This document shows positions 11,403-21,332 of a stretch of DNA of 64,000 bases, piece by piece (the first letter of the stretch is position 1; every line of letters begins with the position of its first letter). The position numbers were made by a program, and so were the translations under genes. The notes beneath the pieces are model-generated. The model was not told where the DNA came from. It did no database searches and saw nothing but the letters and a program-made list of their open reading frames with translations. The stretch lies in NCBI GenBank assembly GCA_022264855.1, contig JABYQU010000005.1, positions 124,001-188,000 of the forward strand, in the 5' to 3' direction. This stretch comes from Lenzites betulinus (lineage: Eukaryota; Basidiomycota; Agaricomycetes; Polyporales; Polyporaceae).

Positions 11403-11942
11403 ATGGCAGACACCACCAAGCAATCCATGAGGATACCGCTGGCCATAATCACGGACCGAATCGTCGAAACCCAAGCCCTTATCGACACGGGAGCACAAGA
11501 CTCCTTTGTGGACTATCGATATGTCCTAGAAAAGAAACTGCCGATACAACCCCTCAAGGTCCCTATCCGAGCCCTCAACGCCGATGGAACCCCAAACAAG
11601 CAAGGGACAATCAAAGACTGTTCAGTCCTAGAAATCGAAGCTGGAGGACATCGACATCTTGTCCGCATGCTTGTCACCTCTCTAGGAAAGGAGAAGATCA
11701 TCTTAGGGCTTCCTTGGCTACAAAGGGTCAACGCCGAAATTGACTTCACCCGAGGCTCCCTTCACATCGACCCAGCAAAAGTGAATCTACAGCTCTCTGA
11801 ACGGTTGCGACAGCTCTGGTTCCCAGAACAGAACCACTTCACCGGACGAATCATGCGGAAGACAACCATAGAAGATATTCCGAAGACAATACGCGCCAAC
11901 AGTCGGAAGAAGGCAGTATCATTGCACAACAGGACACCATGA
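11403..11942 (+). CDS. pro: Retroelement aspartic protease
   Basis: 179 aa. The catalytic motif [13 protein letters not shown] lies near residue 27, and IILGLPWLQ supplies the second conserved strand of retropepsin-like folds. It would process Gag and Pol. It is a separate ORF rather than the N-terminus of pol. Its stop TGA overlaps the pol start as ATGA at 11939-11942, an arrangement compatible with termination-reinitiation. Confidence 0.92.
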   Translation: MADTTKQSMRIPLAIITDRIVETQALIDTGAQDSFVDYRYVLEKKLPIQPLKVPIRALNADGTPNKQGTIKDCSVLEIEAGGHRHLVRMLVTSLGKEKIILGLPWLQRVNAEIDFTRGSLHIDPAKVNLQLSERLRQLWFPEQNHFTGRIMRKTTIEDIPKTIRANSRKKAVSLHNRTP

Positions 11943-14900
11943 AAGCACCCTTTGCAGAATTACCCACGCCAAACGACGATCACCAAGAACAATGCACCGA
12001 TAACCTGATACTAGCGTACCTGGACAAGACCATTGAGCACCACGGGGACTACCTAAAGCTAGGAGACAAACTCACCACAGAAAACCCTAGTAAGGAAGAA
12101 GACCAGCGAGTCCGTCCCCGCCCGCGAATAGGACGAATCTATCGAGCACCGGAAGGAACAAGCTTCATCTACTCTATGAATCTCTGGATACGGGCCAAGA
12201 TCAACCCGGCTATGGCGCTCGCACAACAAGCGTCCGAGAATAACCAGAAGATCCTACCTGAAGCATACCAAGAATTTGCATCGGTGTTTGAGAAGAAAGC
12301 GGCGGAACGATTCCCATCCTCCAGACCCTGGGACCATGCCATTGAACTGAAACCGGATTTCGTGCCTAAGGATTTCAAACCATATCGGCTGTCTCCACAG
12401 GAGCAACAAGCAGCCGATGAATTCATTGATGAAAACCTAAAGAAAGGCTATATTCGCGAATCCAAATCCCCAATGGCATCACCACTATTCTTTGTTGGCA
12501 AGAAGGATGGATCTCTACGACCATGTCAAGACTACCGCTATCTCAACGAAGGAACCATCAAGAACGCTTACCCGCTCCCGCTAGTAGCCGAACTGGTTGA
12601 CAAGCTGCAAGGTGCCAAGATCTTCTCCAAACTAGACTTGCGATCAGGCTACAACAACGTGCGAATCAAAGATGGTGATCAATGGAAAGCAGCTTTCAAG
12701 ACCCACCGAGGACTATTCGAACCTATGGTCATGTTCTTCGGACTATGCAACTCCCCAGGAACCTTTCAGGCAATGATGAACGCCCTATTCAAAGACATGA
12801 TCGACGAAGGATGGCTTGTGATCTACATGGACGATATCCTCATCTTTTCGAAGGACCAGAAGACACACAAAGAACGGACACGAAGGGTGCTGCAAAGGCT
12901 ACAAGAAAATGACCTGTTCTTGAAGCTGGAGAAATGCACTTTTGACGCACCAGAAGTGGAATATCTTGGGATGATCATCCGGGAAAACCAGGTAGCCATG
13001 GACCCTATCAAGCTGAAAGGCATCCAGGATTGGAAAGAACCCACCGACGTCAAAGGAGTACGGTCATTCTTGGGCTTTGGTAACTTCTACAGGCGTTTTA
13101 TCGATCACTTTTCGGATATTGCAAAGCCGCTGAACGACCTAACCCGAAAGAACACCAAGTGGGAATGGACACCAGCCTGTCAGCAAGCCTTTGATACCCT
13201 GAAGAACAGATTCACCACAGCACCCGTCCTGCTAATGCCTGACACCTCCAAACCATTCTTCATCGAATCAGACGCATCGGACTTCGCATCAGGAGCCGTC
13301 CTCCGACAACGAGACGAAAATGGCGACCTCCATCCATGTGCATATTTGTCCAAGGGATTCAACGAAGCAGAACGAAACTACGAGATCTATGACAAAGAAC
13401 TCCTAGGGATAATCCGATCTCTACAAGAATGGCGCCACTACCTCCTCGGAGCACCTCATCCAGTACAAGTCCTTTCTGACCACAAGAACCTGACCTACTA
13501 CCGTGATGCCCACCGACTGAACCGACGGCAAGCAAGATGGCTACTCTTCCTATCCGAATTCGACATCCAGCTACACCATGTCCCAGGAAAAGACATGATC
13601 CAATCCGACACCCTGTCCAGACGACACGACCTTGGCCATGATAAGAAGAACGATAATAATGACCGCGTCCTCCTACCCGAACACCTCTTCGTCAGAATGA
13701 TTGACTCCGAACTGCAAACACGCTTCAAAGAGTTTGTCATCAAGGACCAGATATTCCAGGCAATACACATGGCGCTGAAGACCGGAACACTTCCCCCCAT
13801 CAAGTCTGCACTATCAGATTGGGAAGAACGGGACGGAATGGTATTCTTCAAGAACAGATGCTACGTCCCCGCTGATGAACAACTTCGGAGAGACCTAATC
13901 CAACGCTACCATGACACCCCGGCAATGGGACACCCCGGACGCTTCAAGACACTAGAACTCCTACGACGTGACTACTGGTGGCCAGGAATGCACACAATGG
14001 TGTCTCGCTACGTGGAAGGGTGCGCGGAATGCCAGCAAAACAAGATCAATACGCATCCCACCACACCACCGCTGAACCCCATCTCGGCTGACGGCGTCAC
14101 ACGACCCTTCCAGCAAATCTCTGTTGACTACATCACCGATCTACCGACATCTGACGGTTTTGACTCAATCATGGTCATGGTAGACCACGGCCTTACAAAG
14201 GGGGTAATCCTTACACCGTGCAACAAGACCATCGACGCCATCGGAACAGCCGCGCTCATGTATCAAACCGTATACCGACGTTTTGGCCTCCCAGAAAAGA
14301 TCATCTCCGACAGAGGACCACAATTCACATCACACGTCACCAAGGAACTAGGAAGACTCCTGAAGATCACGCTTTCTCTCAGCACCGCATACCACCCACA
14401 GAGCGATGGACAAACGGAAAGAGCCAATCAGGAACTTGAAGTCTATCTCCGGATCTTCTGCACAGGTCGACCAGACACCTGGTCAAGACATTTGATCGAC
14501 GCAGAAGTAGCGCACAACCAACGAGCCCATGCAGCCAGAAACGCCTCCCCCTTCTACCTCATGATGGGATACAACCCGTCCTTGATCCCCATTGCCTACC
14601 CAAGGACCAATGTTCCCCTGGTACAAGACCGCCTAACTGACCTGCAAAAGGCACGTGACGAAGCACTAGCGGCACATGAGTTAGCCCGGCAAATAATGAG
14701 GGACCGCATTATGGGAAAGTTCATCCCCTTCAAGAAAGGGCAGAAGGTCTGGCTCGAAGGCAAGAATTTGAAACTGTCATACGCCACCAGGAAGCTTGCG
14801 CCCAAACGAGAAGGACCATTTGAAATCCTCGAAGTCATCGGCACCCTCAATTACCGTCTCAAGCTACCTGAAACATGGAAGATCCACCCCGTGTTCCACG

Positions 14901-15160
14901 CAAGTTTCCTCACCCCTTATAAGGAAAACGAAACACACGGCCCCAACTACACGCGCCCTCCACCTGATCTGATCGACGATCAAGAAGAATACGAAGTTGA
15001 GGCCATCGTGGGACACAAGAAGCAACGAGGCGGAATCAGTTACCGAATCAAGTGGAAAGGATACTCCAGTGCCGAAAATACATGGGAACCGGAAGACATG
15101 CTGCTGCCTCATGCCCGAGAGCTCTTAGAAGGATATAAGCGGGCCAAGAAATTGGCCTGA
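11939..15160 (+). CDS. pol: Pol polyprotein: RT, RNase H, integrase, chromodomain
   Basis: 1073 aa. Reverse transcriptase spans about residues 130-360, with [15 protein letters not shown] and the catalytic YMDD near residue 296. RNase H begins near 435 ([16 protein letters not shown]). Integrase has an HHCC zinc domain ([24 protein letters not shown]) and a D,D35E triad (SVDYIT near 728, ISDRGPQFT near 788, [10 protein letters not shown] near 825). The GPF/Y-like region [14 protein letters not shown] follows. A chromodomain closes the protein ([29 protein letters not shown]), the part that guides chromovirus integration to marked chromatin. No stop or frameshift is seen. Confidence 0.97.
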   Translation: MKAPFAELPTPNDDHQEQCTDNLILAYLDKTIEHHGDYLKLGDKLTTENPSKEEDQRVRPRPRIGRIYRAPEGTSFIYSMNLWIRAKINPAMALAQQASENNQKILPEAYQEFASVFEKKAAERFPSSRPWDHAIELKPDFVPKDFKPYRLSPQEQQAADEFIDENLKKGYIRESKSPMASPLFFVGKKDGSLRPCQDYRYLNEGTIKNAYPLPLVAELVDKLQGAKIFSKLDLRSGYNNVRIKDGDQWKAAFKTHRGLFEPMVMFFGLCNSPGTFQAMMNALFKDMIDEGWLVIYMDDILIFSKDQKTHKERTRRVLQRLQENDLFLKLEKCTFDAPEVEYLGMIIRENQVAMDPIKLKGIQDWKEPTDVKGVRSFLGFGNFYRRFIDHFSDIAKPLNDLTRKNTKWEWTPACQQAFDTLKNRFTTAPVLLMPDTSKPFFIESDASDFASGAVLRQRDENGDLHPCAYLSKGFNEAERNYEIYDKELLGIIRSLQEWRHYLLGAPHPVQVLSDHKNLTYYRDAHRLNRRQARWLLFLSEFDIQLHHVPGKDMIQSDTLSRRHDLGHDKKNDNNDRVLLPEHLFVRMIDSELQTRFKEFVIKDQIFQAIHMALKTGTLPPIKSALSDWEERDGMVFFKNRCYVPADEQLRRDLIQRYHDTPAMGHPGRFKTLELLRRDYWWPGMHTMVSRYVEGCAECQQNKINTHPTTPPLNPISADGVTRPFQQISVDYITDLPTSDGFDSIMVMVDHGLTKGVILTPCNKTIDAIGTAALMYQTVYRRFGLPEKIISDRGPQFTSHVTKELGRLLKITLSLSTAYHPQSDGQTERANQELEVYLRIFCTGRPDTWSRHLIDAEVAHNQRAHAARNASPFYLMMGYNPSLIPIAYPRTNVPLVQDRLTDLQKARDEALAAHELARQIMRDRIMGKFIPFKKGQKVWLEGKNLKLSYATRKLAPKREGPFEILEVIGTLNYRLKLPETWKIHPVFHASFLTPYKENETHGPNYTRPPPDLIDDQEEYEVEAIVGHKKQRGGISYRIKWKGYSSAENTWEPEDMLLPHARELLEGYKRAKKLA

Positions 15161-15168
15161 ACCTCAAC

Positions 15169-15669
15169 ATGCTCGCACTCCTCGGACTCCTCTGTCTCTA
15201 CATTCTCGCCCTCTTCGCCATCTCCCTCGCAGCCATCGCCTACATCCTGCGAGAGTTCTCTCAACGACTACTCGAGAGGACCCTCCTCTCCAGGGACTAC
15301 CCCCCAAGAAGGACGACTTCAACGCATGGGGAACATAGTCGCCGTCCTCATCACCACCTTCACCGCATTCCTCTTCGCTCTTGCCTTCCTCAGATACGTT
15401 TCCCAACTCTACTTCTCACTCCTCCAACACCTCCTCGACCACCGCGACCCACTCTCTCCCACCACCGTCGAAGACACTGCGACCAGCCATGGGGATGGAA
15501 CTCCCATTCTCGCGCAATACCTGGGTCCCGACTCGGCCTAACACACCCGTCGAAGACACCGCCAGTTACGTGTTCGTCGACGAAAACATCGCACCCACTC
15601 AATCGTCGAACTCGTCGGAGGAAACTCTTCACGAATCTGAAGCGGTACAATTGTCGGACCCACGGATAG
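15169..15669 (+). CDS. Small hydrophobic-N-terminus ORF downstream of pol
   Basis: It starts 9 nt after the pol stop. The first 28 residues are a strong hydrophobic segment (LALLGLLCLYILALFAISLA), then an amphipathic basic stretch. The remainder overlaps two other ORFs and is low complexity (Pro, Arg, Ser), so only the first 40-50 codons look coding. It sits where env lies in errantiviruses, but nothing marks it as an envelope protein. Confidence 0.4.
   Translation: MLALLGLLCLYILALFAISLAAIAYILREFSQRLLERTLLSRDYPPRRTTSTHGEHSRRPHHHLHRIPLRSCLPQIRFPTLLLTPPTPPRPPRPTLSHHRRRHCDQPWGWNSHSRAIPGSRLGLTHPSKTPPVTCSSTKTSHPLNRRTRRRKLFTNLKRYNCRTHG
15326..15541 (+). CDS. Second small membrane-segment ORF in the retrotransposon
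   Basis: 71 aa in the +1 frame relative to the ORF at 15169. MGNIVAVLITTFTAFLFALA is a clear hydrophobic segment, followed by RYVSQLYFSLLQHLLDHRDP. This resembles the end of the previous segment (LLERTLLSRDYPP), as if the unit had been duplicated. Function unknown. Confidence 0.4.
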   Translation: MGNIVAVLITTFTAFLFALAFLRYVSQLYFSLLQHLLDHRDPLSPTTVEDTATSHGDGTPILAQYLGPDSA

Positions 15670-16460
15670 AAGCTTTCGCTGTGGCCTATGCACGAGCCGT
15701 AGACACTCAAAACGAGCTCGAAGACATAGTTGACGAAACCCTTTCGAGACGCAACTACAACCTGTGGGTAGTGGTCAGTCAGGAGTTCTACCAAAGGCGC
15801 GTAATCCGTCACCTCGAAGCAGTACAACAAGCATTGGAGAATGTCCCCGGGGAAGAAGCGGCACACGCGCTCTACCACCTCGACGAAGGGATGCAACACC
15901 TCTCGGACGCACGAGAGAACATCGACCATGCCCTCTCGTGGCCCACCAACCGACACCGCCTCCAACAGTACTTTGGACGAATCGTACCGGAACTCGGTGA
16001 ACCAGAGCCAACCGAGCATCCGGGGGGTCCAGCATCGTCTCGACGAACACGCGCGCTATCCCCGGCCCCTGAAGCACGATATGTTCGACCTCACCTCGAA
16101 CAGATCCAGCCCCTACGACCTCGTCTCGACACCCCCAGACCCGTACCTTGGCAAGCACCACTGCCAATCCCTCCTCCACCGCAGCTATCAATCCCATTCT
16201 ACGCCACTCCGGTACCTGTCGCTGCGGAAAACGCGACTACTAGCCGATACCCCATCCTCGACGCAATAGCCAATGAACAGTTCTGCCTCAACTGCGTCAT
16301 TGTCGGCCACGGAACGCTATACTGTCCCCAGAGACAGTGTCGTTGGTGCAGGATGTGGGGTGCAGGACATCTCGATGCGGACTGCCCTTGGTTCGGAACT
16401 GCGTCCCCTCGCTCTCCTCCGCGCTCACCGGAGACTCGACACTTCCGAGACAACATCTGA
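15381..16460 (+). CDS. Extra 3' ORF with two zinc-knuckle-like motifs
   Basis: 359 aa from the first ATG in this frame. The first 60 or so residues overlap the membrane ORFs and look non-coding. From about residue 60 the protein looks real: acidic helices (IEAFAVAYARAVDTQNELED, VIRHLEAVQQALENVPGEE), a Pro-rich linker, then CLNCVIVGHGTLYC and CRWCRMWGAGHLDADC near the C-terminus. It ends 39 nt before the 3' LTR. The zinc knuckles suggest nucleic-acid binding, possibly a second Gag-like product. The family is unknown to me. Confidence 0.6.
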   Translation: MPSSDTFPNSTSHSSNTSSTTATHSLPPPSKTLRPAMGMELPFSRNTWVPTRPNTPVEDTASYVFVDENIAPTQSSNSSEETLHESEAVQLSDPRIEAFAVAYARAVDTQNELEDIVDETLSRRNYNLWVVVSQEFYQRRVIRHLEAVQQALENVPGEEAAHALYHLDEGMQHLSDARENIDHALSWPTNRHRLQQYFGRIVPELGEPEPTEHPGGPASSRRTRALSPAPEARYVRPHLEQIQPLRPRLDTPRPVPWQAPLPIPPPPQLSIPFYATPVPVAAENATTSRYPILDAIANEQFCLNCVIVGHGTLYCPQRQCRWCRMWGAGHLDADCPWFGTASPRSPPRSPETRHFRDNI

Positions 16461-16486
16461 AGAAGTCGAGGGCGACTTCCTACCAT

Positions 16487-16496
16487 AGAAAGGGGG
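16487..16496 (+). promoter_or_regulatory. Polypurine tract
   Basis: AGAAAGGGGG ends 3 nt before the 3' LTR, the expected place for plus-strand priming. Confidence 0.8.
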
Positions 16497-16499
16497 TTA

Positions 16500-16864
16500 T
16501 GTTACAACCGTACGTGCTTCAGTGACGGTTGGTCACACGATTATGTCTGGGATCGGTCACGGACTCTGCCTCGTGGTTACCATGTGTTTCGGATACGTGT
16601 TTCGGTGCCTCATGGCTACGGTGTGTTTCTGCTACGCGTTTCAGCACCTTATGGCTACGGTGTGGTTACCTGCAGGCTGCGCCTCATGGTTACAGAGTGT
16701 CTCACATGTATATATACGAGTAGGAGAGCTGAGGAGAACCTCAGCTCGACCTGGTTATCTATCGCCCTTCGAACCTCCCCTCTGAACCTCGATCCCTCTG
16801 TGTGAAGCGTCTAAGTCCCTGTGCTGAAAGCCTAACAAGCGAACCACTGGGCATCGTCTTAACA
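16500..16864 (+). repeat. 3' long terminal repeat
   Basis: 365 bp, matching the 5' LTR without a difference I can find by eye. It is followed by the GTACC duplication at 16865-16869, after which the interrupted transposase frame resumes at 16870. Confidence 0.97.
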
Positions 16865-18456
16865 GTACCTTGAGAGCCCGGGGCGTCACAATCGAAGACC
16901 TACATGGGAACAGCCAGGCGCGGTTCAACGCTGACGATGTGGGGCTCGGGAAGGACCCGGTCAAGAGCGGGGACATTGCTGCCGTACTGATACGCATTGG
17001 CCCGGTGATCTGCCTTGCTGTGGTCGAGATACTGGAGTTCGAGAGCTCTGGTGAGCGAAAACAACATCTGACGGTAATCGAACTCGAGGAACTTGAGAAA
17101 CAAGGCTCGGGGATCAAGGTCCTTGTCCAAGCACTCAAAATGCATCGCACTCAAGATCTCCCTGGTTCTGATGAGGGCGCAAGATGGCTGTGGGACCGAC
17201 AGTACGCACAGCTCTATGCTGATGATGCACCAACACGAGGAAAGCGCGCCCACCATACCTTTCATGTCGCTGGATCCATGATCTTCCCTCTCGGCCCCGA
17301 CATAGAGCTCGACCCGCACGCCGTTCAAGACTTGTCTGACTCCAATGCAACCCCTTCGAGTTCTTCTCAGAACGCACCTTGGCAAGACAGCGGTATGACA
17401 TGGTCGTTGTCCCAGTCGCAGCTGGACGAGGCCTTAGATGCCGCATGGAGTGCACTTAGCCCGGATACAGAAGATATCCTCACAAACGTGGACTTACTAC
17501 CTGCCGCGAAGCGGTCTGACGCGCTGCCATACGAGAGCGAAGAAAGTGAGTCCCGGACAATGTCATACAGATATTTATAACAAGCTAACCTTGCGTATAC
17601 GCACCTTAGCACCATACTTTATCGTCAAGGACGTTCCGGCACACTTGACCGTAGAGAAGCTTAGTGCTGCCAGTGTTGTGCCTTGTCTTCTATGCGGGGA
17701 GAAGATGTCGCTGTTGAAGATGCGAAATCACACAGGGCAGCATATTCTATGGTCTTTGAGAGGGATATCAGATGAAGCGAGCGTACTCGATGTAAGAGGA
17801 CGTCGTACACTGTGGTAGACGTGTTTCTAACTTCGGTTGCAGGTCGGCGTTGAGCCGTGCGGATTCTGCGGGCGCGAAGTGGGCTGCAAGACCCAGTTAG
17901 TGTTGAAAAACGGGACCTACAAGGTTTCCTCGAGCTGCCGCTACCACTATGCATCCATGTTGTACGCCTCGGCCATCAAGTCAACAACCACAACATCGTG
18001 TACCAATGTGCCGATCCACTGTCAGCTATGCCCCCTCACCTCTTCTGGACAGCCCACGACAATTTGGAAATACAACACTGCACTCCACCTTATTGCGGCA
18101 CATAGAAACGAGGCCGGAGACTTACCCGATATTCCGCCCCGGCTCCTTGTGGACATGCACATCTCGAAGGTGGAGGAGTCGGCCATGGGCATAGAGGATG
18201 AGTGGACTGAGAGGTGGCGAGAGGAGAATGATATCCCAGGAAGCGATGATATAGAAGAAGCTCAAGGTAAGATCAGTGCAAGTGCTATTTCAAAGCGGGG
18301 GAGGGCACAGTCTACAGCGGAAGTAGAGCAGAGTCGTAGAAAGACGGCAAGGACAGGATGAGCGCCACAGGGATGTATCTACCGCAGCTACTATCTTATC
18401 TCGGCAAGGTGCTCATGGTGGTCAACTGGTGTCCGAGGTCCTGGATTTCACTTTTT

Positions 18457-18506
18457 GGGGTTGGAGTCGCTGAAAGCCTGTACGGTTGCCCCTTGGTTGC
18501 CCCTTG
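18457..18506 (-). repeat. Right terminal inverted repeat with internal 11-bp tandem duplication
   Basis: Read from the right end: CAAGGGGCAACC, then a second AAGGGGCAACC, a divergent spacer, and ACTCCAACCCC at 18467-18457. Removing one 11-bp unit puts the inner block 28 nt from the end, exactly as at the left terminus. Confidence 0.7.
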
Positions 18507-18514
18507 GTAGTACT
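18507..18514. repeat. Target site duplication, right copy (GTAGTACT)
   Basis: Exact match to 5763-5770 on the other side of the DNA transposon. The unoccupied site would lie 180 bp from the 3' end of the tRNA-Ala gene. Confidence 0.85.
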
Positions 18515-18684
18515 GGTGCAAGTGAGCGCGCTCGAGATATTGGCCAAGTCCAGCACCGCACCCGGGCGCTTGTGAGCTCCCAATATTGGCGATAATTAAT
18601 ATGACAGCCCGATCATTTGGGTCATTATTTGAACTGGAGGGGGTGAAGCTGTGAAGCCCAGGGCAAACCTTCCCTCCCCGATGC

Positions 18685-18688
18685 AAAA
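18685..18688 (-). terminator. RNA polymerase III terminator of tRNA-Ala
   Basis: TTTT on the minus strand, five bases after the tRNA 3' end. Confidence 0.7.
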
Positions 18689-18693
18689 GGAGC

Positions 18694-18775
18694 TGGACGT
18701 TGAGGGGTTTGAACCCTCGACCTCATGCAGATTGCACAATGCAAAGCAGGCGCGCTACCACTGTGCCAAACGCCC
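18694..18775 (-). tRNA. tRNA-Ala (UGC), with a ~10-nt intron
   Basis: 82 nt without CCA. The acceptor GGGCGTT pairs with AACGTCC and includes the G3-U70 wobble that is the identity mark of tRNA-Ala, with discriminator A. The D-loop region is GCACAGTGGTAGCGC. The T-arm is GAGGG TTCAAAC CCCTC. The anticodon loop reads TTTGCA and is followed by about 10 extra bases at the canonical 37/38 intron position. The anticodon stem has one mismatch (28-42). A B-box (GGTTCAAAC) and TTTT terminator are present. Confidence 0.85.
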
Positions 18776-19423
18776 ATACATTGCTACTTTGCTACGTAGA
18801 CCACTAGCGCTCAGCTCGAGGCCTACGACAACTCGGATTCGGACAAGGTTCCGGTTGCCCCTGCAACACTAGGAACAATGGGCGACGCGGGACGCTCGAC
18901 ACCTTGCCTCGGTACGCCGAACACATGTTTCAAATGGGCTCAACTGCTTCTCTGTAGAACGGCGGAAGTTGAGCGCGATCGAGCCAGCATGCAATATACA
19001 CTGAATTGGCGATACAGCAGCACCGACAGGACCCGGGCACACACAGAGACAAGCAGAACGGTTCCCGTACACGACTCAACGTCTTTGTTCTCTTCAGATA
19101 GACTCGGGAAGCGCTGCGCACTAGATCTCAGACCTGCACCGGCGGCACGGCTCCCGGGGTGGGATGCAGGGTCGTTCCTGGACGCCGTCTGCTCCCAGTC
19201 GCGGTCAGCGCCTCACGGGTTCAGACACACTGGGAACCATAATGCACGTACCGTGCTCCGCCGATCTGGCGCGCATTCATTGCGTGCTATCGCCCCCTGT
19301 CTTGGACCACGGCCAAAACACAGGCACGGTGCTGTATGAATGGATGCCGGTCAATCAGTAACGGCCAGGTGAGAAGTCGCGCAACCGAGCGCGGCGCAAA
19401 ACTTAGGCTGCCAGCTTGCGCAT
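18776..19423. other. Intergenic, nothing recognised
   Basis: Only short overlapping open frames with no domain. The sequence just after the tRNA gene would be its 5' flank. Confidence 0.5.
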
Positions 19424-20898
19424 TCAATCGACGACGGCGTCGCGATGGACTTCGCGACCCACGTCACTCATGGTAGAGGGCGTGCGGGCGCCGCGCACGA
19501 ATTTCCGCGCAGAAGTCGCGAAGTGACCTAGTGCTCCGAGAGGTGCTACGGCGAGCTGGGCCGACGACCATATCGTCCCCCATTGGGATAGATGCGGAGT
19601 CCCGCGTACGCAAGGGCTCCCCATCGAGCGCACGACGGTACCAGCCACAAAGGGTGGCTGATCGAAAGTCAAAATGAACTGCGGACTCACCGCTTATACT
19701 CTTGCCACCTTGGGTCCGTCCCAAATTTTTTGTCTCCCGATCTCTGTCAATCGCAGCGATTGGAAATAAGGCGGGTATGTCAGCGCAGTTATCTGGGTGA
19801 AGCATTGCGGACCGAGCGAACGCACCTCCAACGGGGGGACGCCAGAGACCCGTGCCAGGAGGAACCACGTCAGGAGCGGACTAACTCCAGCGATCAACCA
19901 CGCCCCCTTGGGGAAGAAGGATGCGCGAAGCGAGCCAGCAGATAGCAACCACATTCCCGTCCATACGCCCACCTCCCCGACGTAGCTGGAGCGCCAATCG
20001 ATGGTATTAAGCCATTCTGAGCGCACACGAGACTGGGATAGAGACGTACTTGGGATGTCTGCTTACTCCCCACAGTCCACTGGTGATGAACTTCTCATCA
20101 TGCTCCTTCTTCTCTTTTCGGTGACGCCAAGACGTCTTCTGGTGGTCGGCGACTGCAGGACAAATTTGAGCCATTAGTGCGTCACGGGTCCACAGGTTTA
20201 CGTACCGATCTCGAACAGCCATGAACCGGCCCACAATCCTGCGGCGAGGAGGTCGAGAGGTCCCAGCTTCGGATGACTGGGAGGCGGCAGCGTATTGACC
20301 TAAAGGGCGCGATGCAACAATCAGCCTGCGTTAACGGTAGATATGCAGATCCGGAAGACGTCCTACCATATATACAGGAAGTCCGACCAGGAGCACCCAC
20401 GTCGCCTGGGCCATCCAAAAGCCCGTGAAGGCGGCAGGCTTATGCTTGACTTCGTCAAACCTGGAGTCGCCCCCGGCTCTCAGGGCCCTCTGAAAGCGAG
20501 TGCGATTAGATGCAGTTTCGCCAGCATATATGCAGATATAGCACTCACCGAGAACAGGAAAGTGCCCAACCTGGCCGACCAAGCAAGGATAGCAGCGTTG
20601 AGAAGGATTTGCCGAGGCGCAAATGACGTAAAAGCAGGCAGCGTCGCATATGGGACGCGGTCCCAGTATTTTAACTTGAGGTGTGGATAGTAGAGGGAGA
20701 GAAGAGTGGTCGAAATGAAACCTATAGAACCTCCGAGATCATAGAACTTCTCGTTGGCCTGTGGAACGAAAATCAAGGCGAGAACTGCGGTAAAATTAGG
20801 TCTATCAGCCAACGCCCATTATTCAAATGCGTATCCTTACCTGATTGCAGCCCGAAAGCAGACGCAACAGTGGGAAGGAGTCTGGAGAAGAGAGGCAT
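19424..20898 (-). CDS. DUF1295 / steroid 5-alpha-reductase-like membrane protein
   Basis: A polytopic membrane protein of the DUF1295 family, related to 3-oxo-5-alpha-steroid 4-dehydrogenases. Exons in order encode MPLFSRLLPTVASAFGLQS, VLALIFVPQANEKFYDLGGS plus LLNAAILAWSARLGTFLF, RALRAGGDSRFDEVKHKP with a membrane helix, LDLLAAGLWAGSWLFEI, ADHQKTSWRHRKEKKEHD, YVGEVGVWTGMWLLSAGS, and KKFGTDPRWQEYKR. The RFDE and GLWGVSRHPKYVGE motifs are typical of the family's NADPH/lipid-binding core. Introns are 50-80 nt. The start at 20898 is preferred over 20970 because it matches the usual short N-terminus. The last exon is uncertain: after YKR the best continuation runs to 19424 but lacks a typical ending. 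Confidence 0.75.
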
Positions 20899-21332
20899 CT
20901 TGTCGCAGAGCGGCAGGAAAACGACGCGTACGTATGCTACGAGGTAGTGGTACGAGTCTGAGAGACGCAAGAGGGCTCGAGGGGACTACGTTCGACGGGG
21001 TCTGTGCGCTGCACAGTCCCTGCGGATAGCAACAACAAGACAGAACTGGCAAGATGATGCCTCCGTTCGGTGACGCGTAGCTGACACGGTCACGTGGGCG
21101 ACGCTGGTGTGCGGGGAAATGACGTCATGCGTGTCCACGATCGCACCTCGTCCGCATATATTCGGTCTACCAAACGTCATCCACTCATCACACTCTTACG
21201 CGTGCCGTCGCAGTCCGTTGTCTGCTCCGTGTTGCATTACTACTAAACGTACTTCCTCGATTGGCGCTTGCGCACTCACGTAGTATCGCGAAGAATATCA
21301 GAACTTTCGCTTTCTCAGAAGGTAACTGATAT

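Larger units (their letters stand above)
9526..16864 (+). mobile_element. Full-length Ty3/gypsy chromovirus, 7,339 bp
   Basis: Two 365-bp LTRs that read identical by eye, starting TGTTAC and ending TTAACA, bound by a 5-bp duplication. Contents in order: 5' LTR, primer binding site, 540-nt leader, gag, protease, pol (RT, RNase H, integrase, chromodomain), an extra ORF block, polypurine tract and 3' LTR. Identical LTRs and open genes point to a very recent insertion that could still be active. The C-terminal chromodomain of pol places it among the chromoviruses. Confidence 0.97.
6144..18361 (+). pseudogene. P-element/THAP9-like transposase, five original exons, split by a retrotransposon and carrying one premature stop
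   Basis: Exons: 6144-7106, 7166-8231, 8291-9525 joined to 16870-17545, 17610-17791 and 17843-18361. All five exon joins keep frame. An N-terminal Cys/His segment (CDLCSQ through HPRSFITHRQ) resembles a BED/C2H2-like DNA-binding domain. A helical stretch (LRNAERKLSTLRRKI) follows. The core shows LVLMVDG (first Asp), GTLASDGEASFRRARFI (second Asp), GPHGICGTCDPKHVIKR and EGTDRLEGLFADCR (candidate catalytic Glu), matching the DxxHxxK and QDxxExxF pattern of P-type transposases. The C-terminus has more zinc-finger-like segments (CLLCGEKM..HTGQH; CGFCGREVGC; CQLCPL). Lesions are an in-frame TGA at 8407-8409 and the gypsy insertion at 9526; the frame is otherwise open. A KDZ or hAT relative is the alternative. 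Confidence 0.7.
5771..18506 (+). mobile_element. P-superfamily-like DNA transposon, interrupted by a gypsy element
   Basis: Both ends are visible: imperfect terminal inverted repeats starting CAGGGGGCGTCC (left) and CAAGGGGCAACC (right, reverse strand), each with an inner 11-bp match ACTCCAACCCC, all flanked by an exact 8-bp duplication. The element spans 12,736 bp. Removing the nested gypsy and one copy of its 5-bp duplication leaves about 5,392 bp. Its single gene, 6144-18361, encodes a transposase with an RNase H-like core. About 330 bp of leader separate the left end from the ATG, and 145 bp follow the stop. A premature TGA and the gypsy insertion disable this copy. The superfamily call is inferred from the protein; the boundaries are seen directly. 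Confidence 0.75.

Noticed and set aside
15169..15541. Retroviral envelope gene
   Set aside because: Only short hydrophobic segments are visible; no signal peptide plus ectodomain, cleavage site or fusion peptide pattern, so env was not called.
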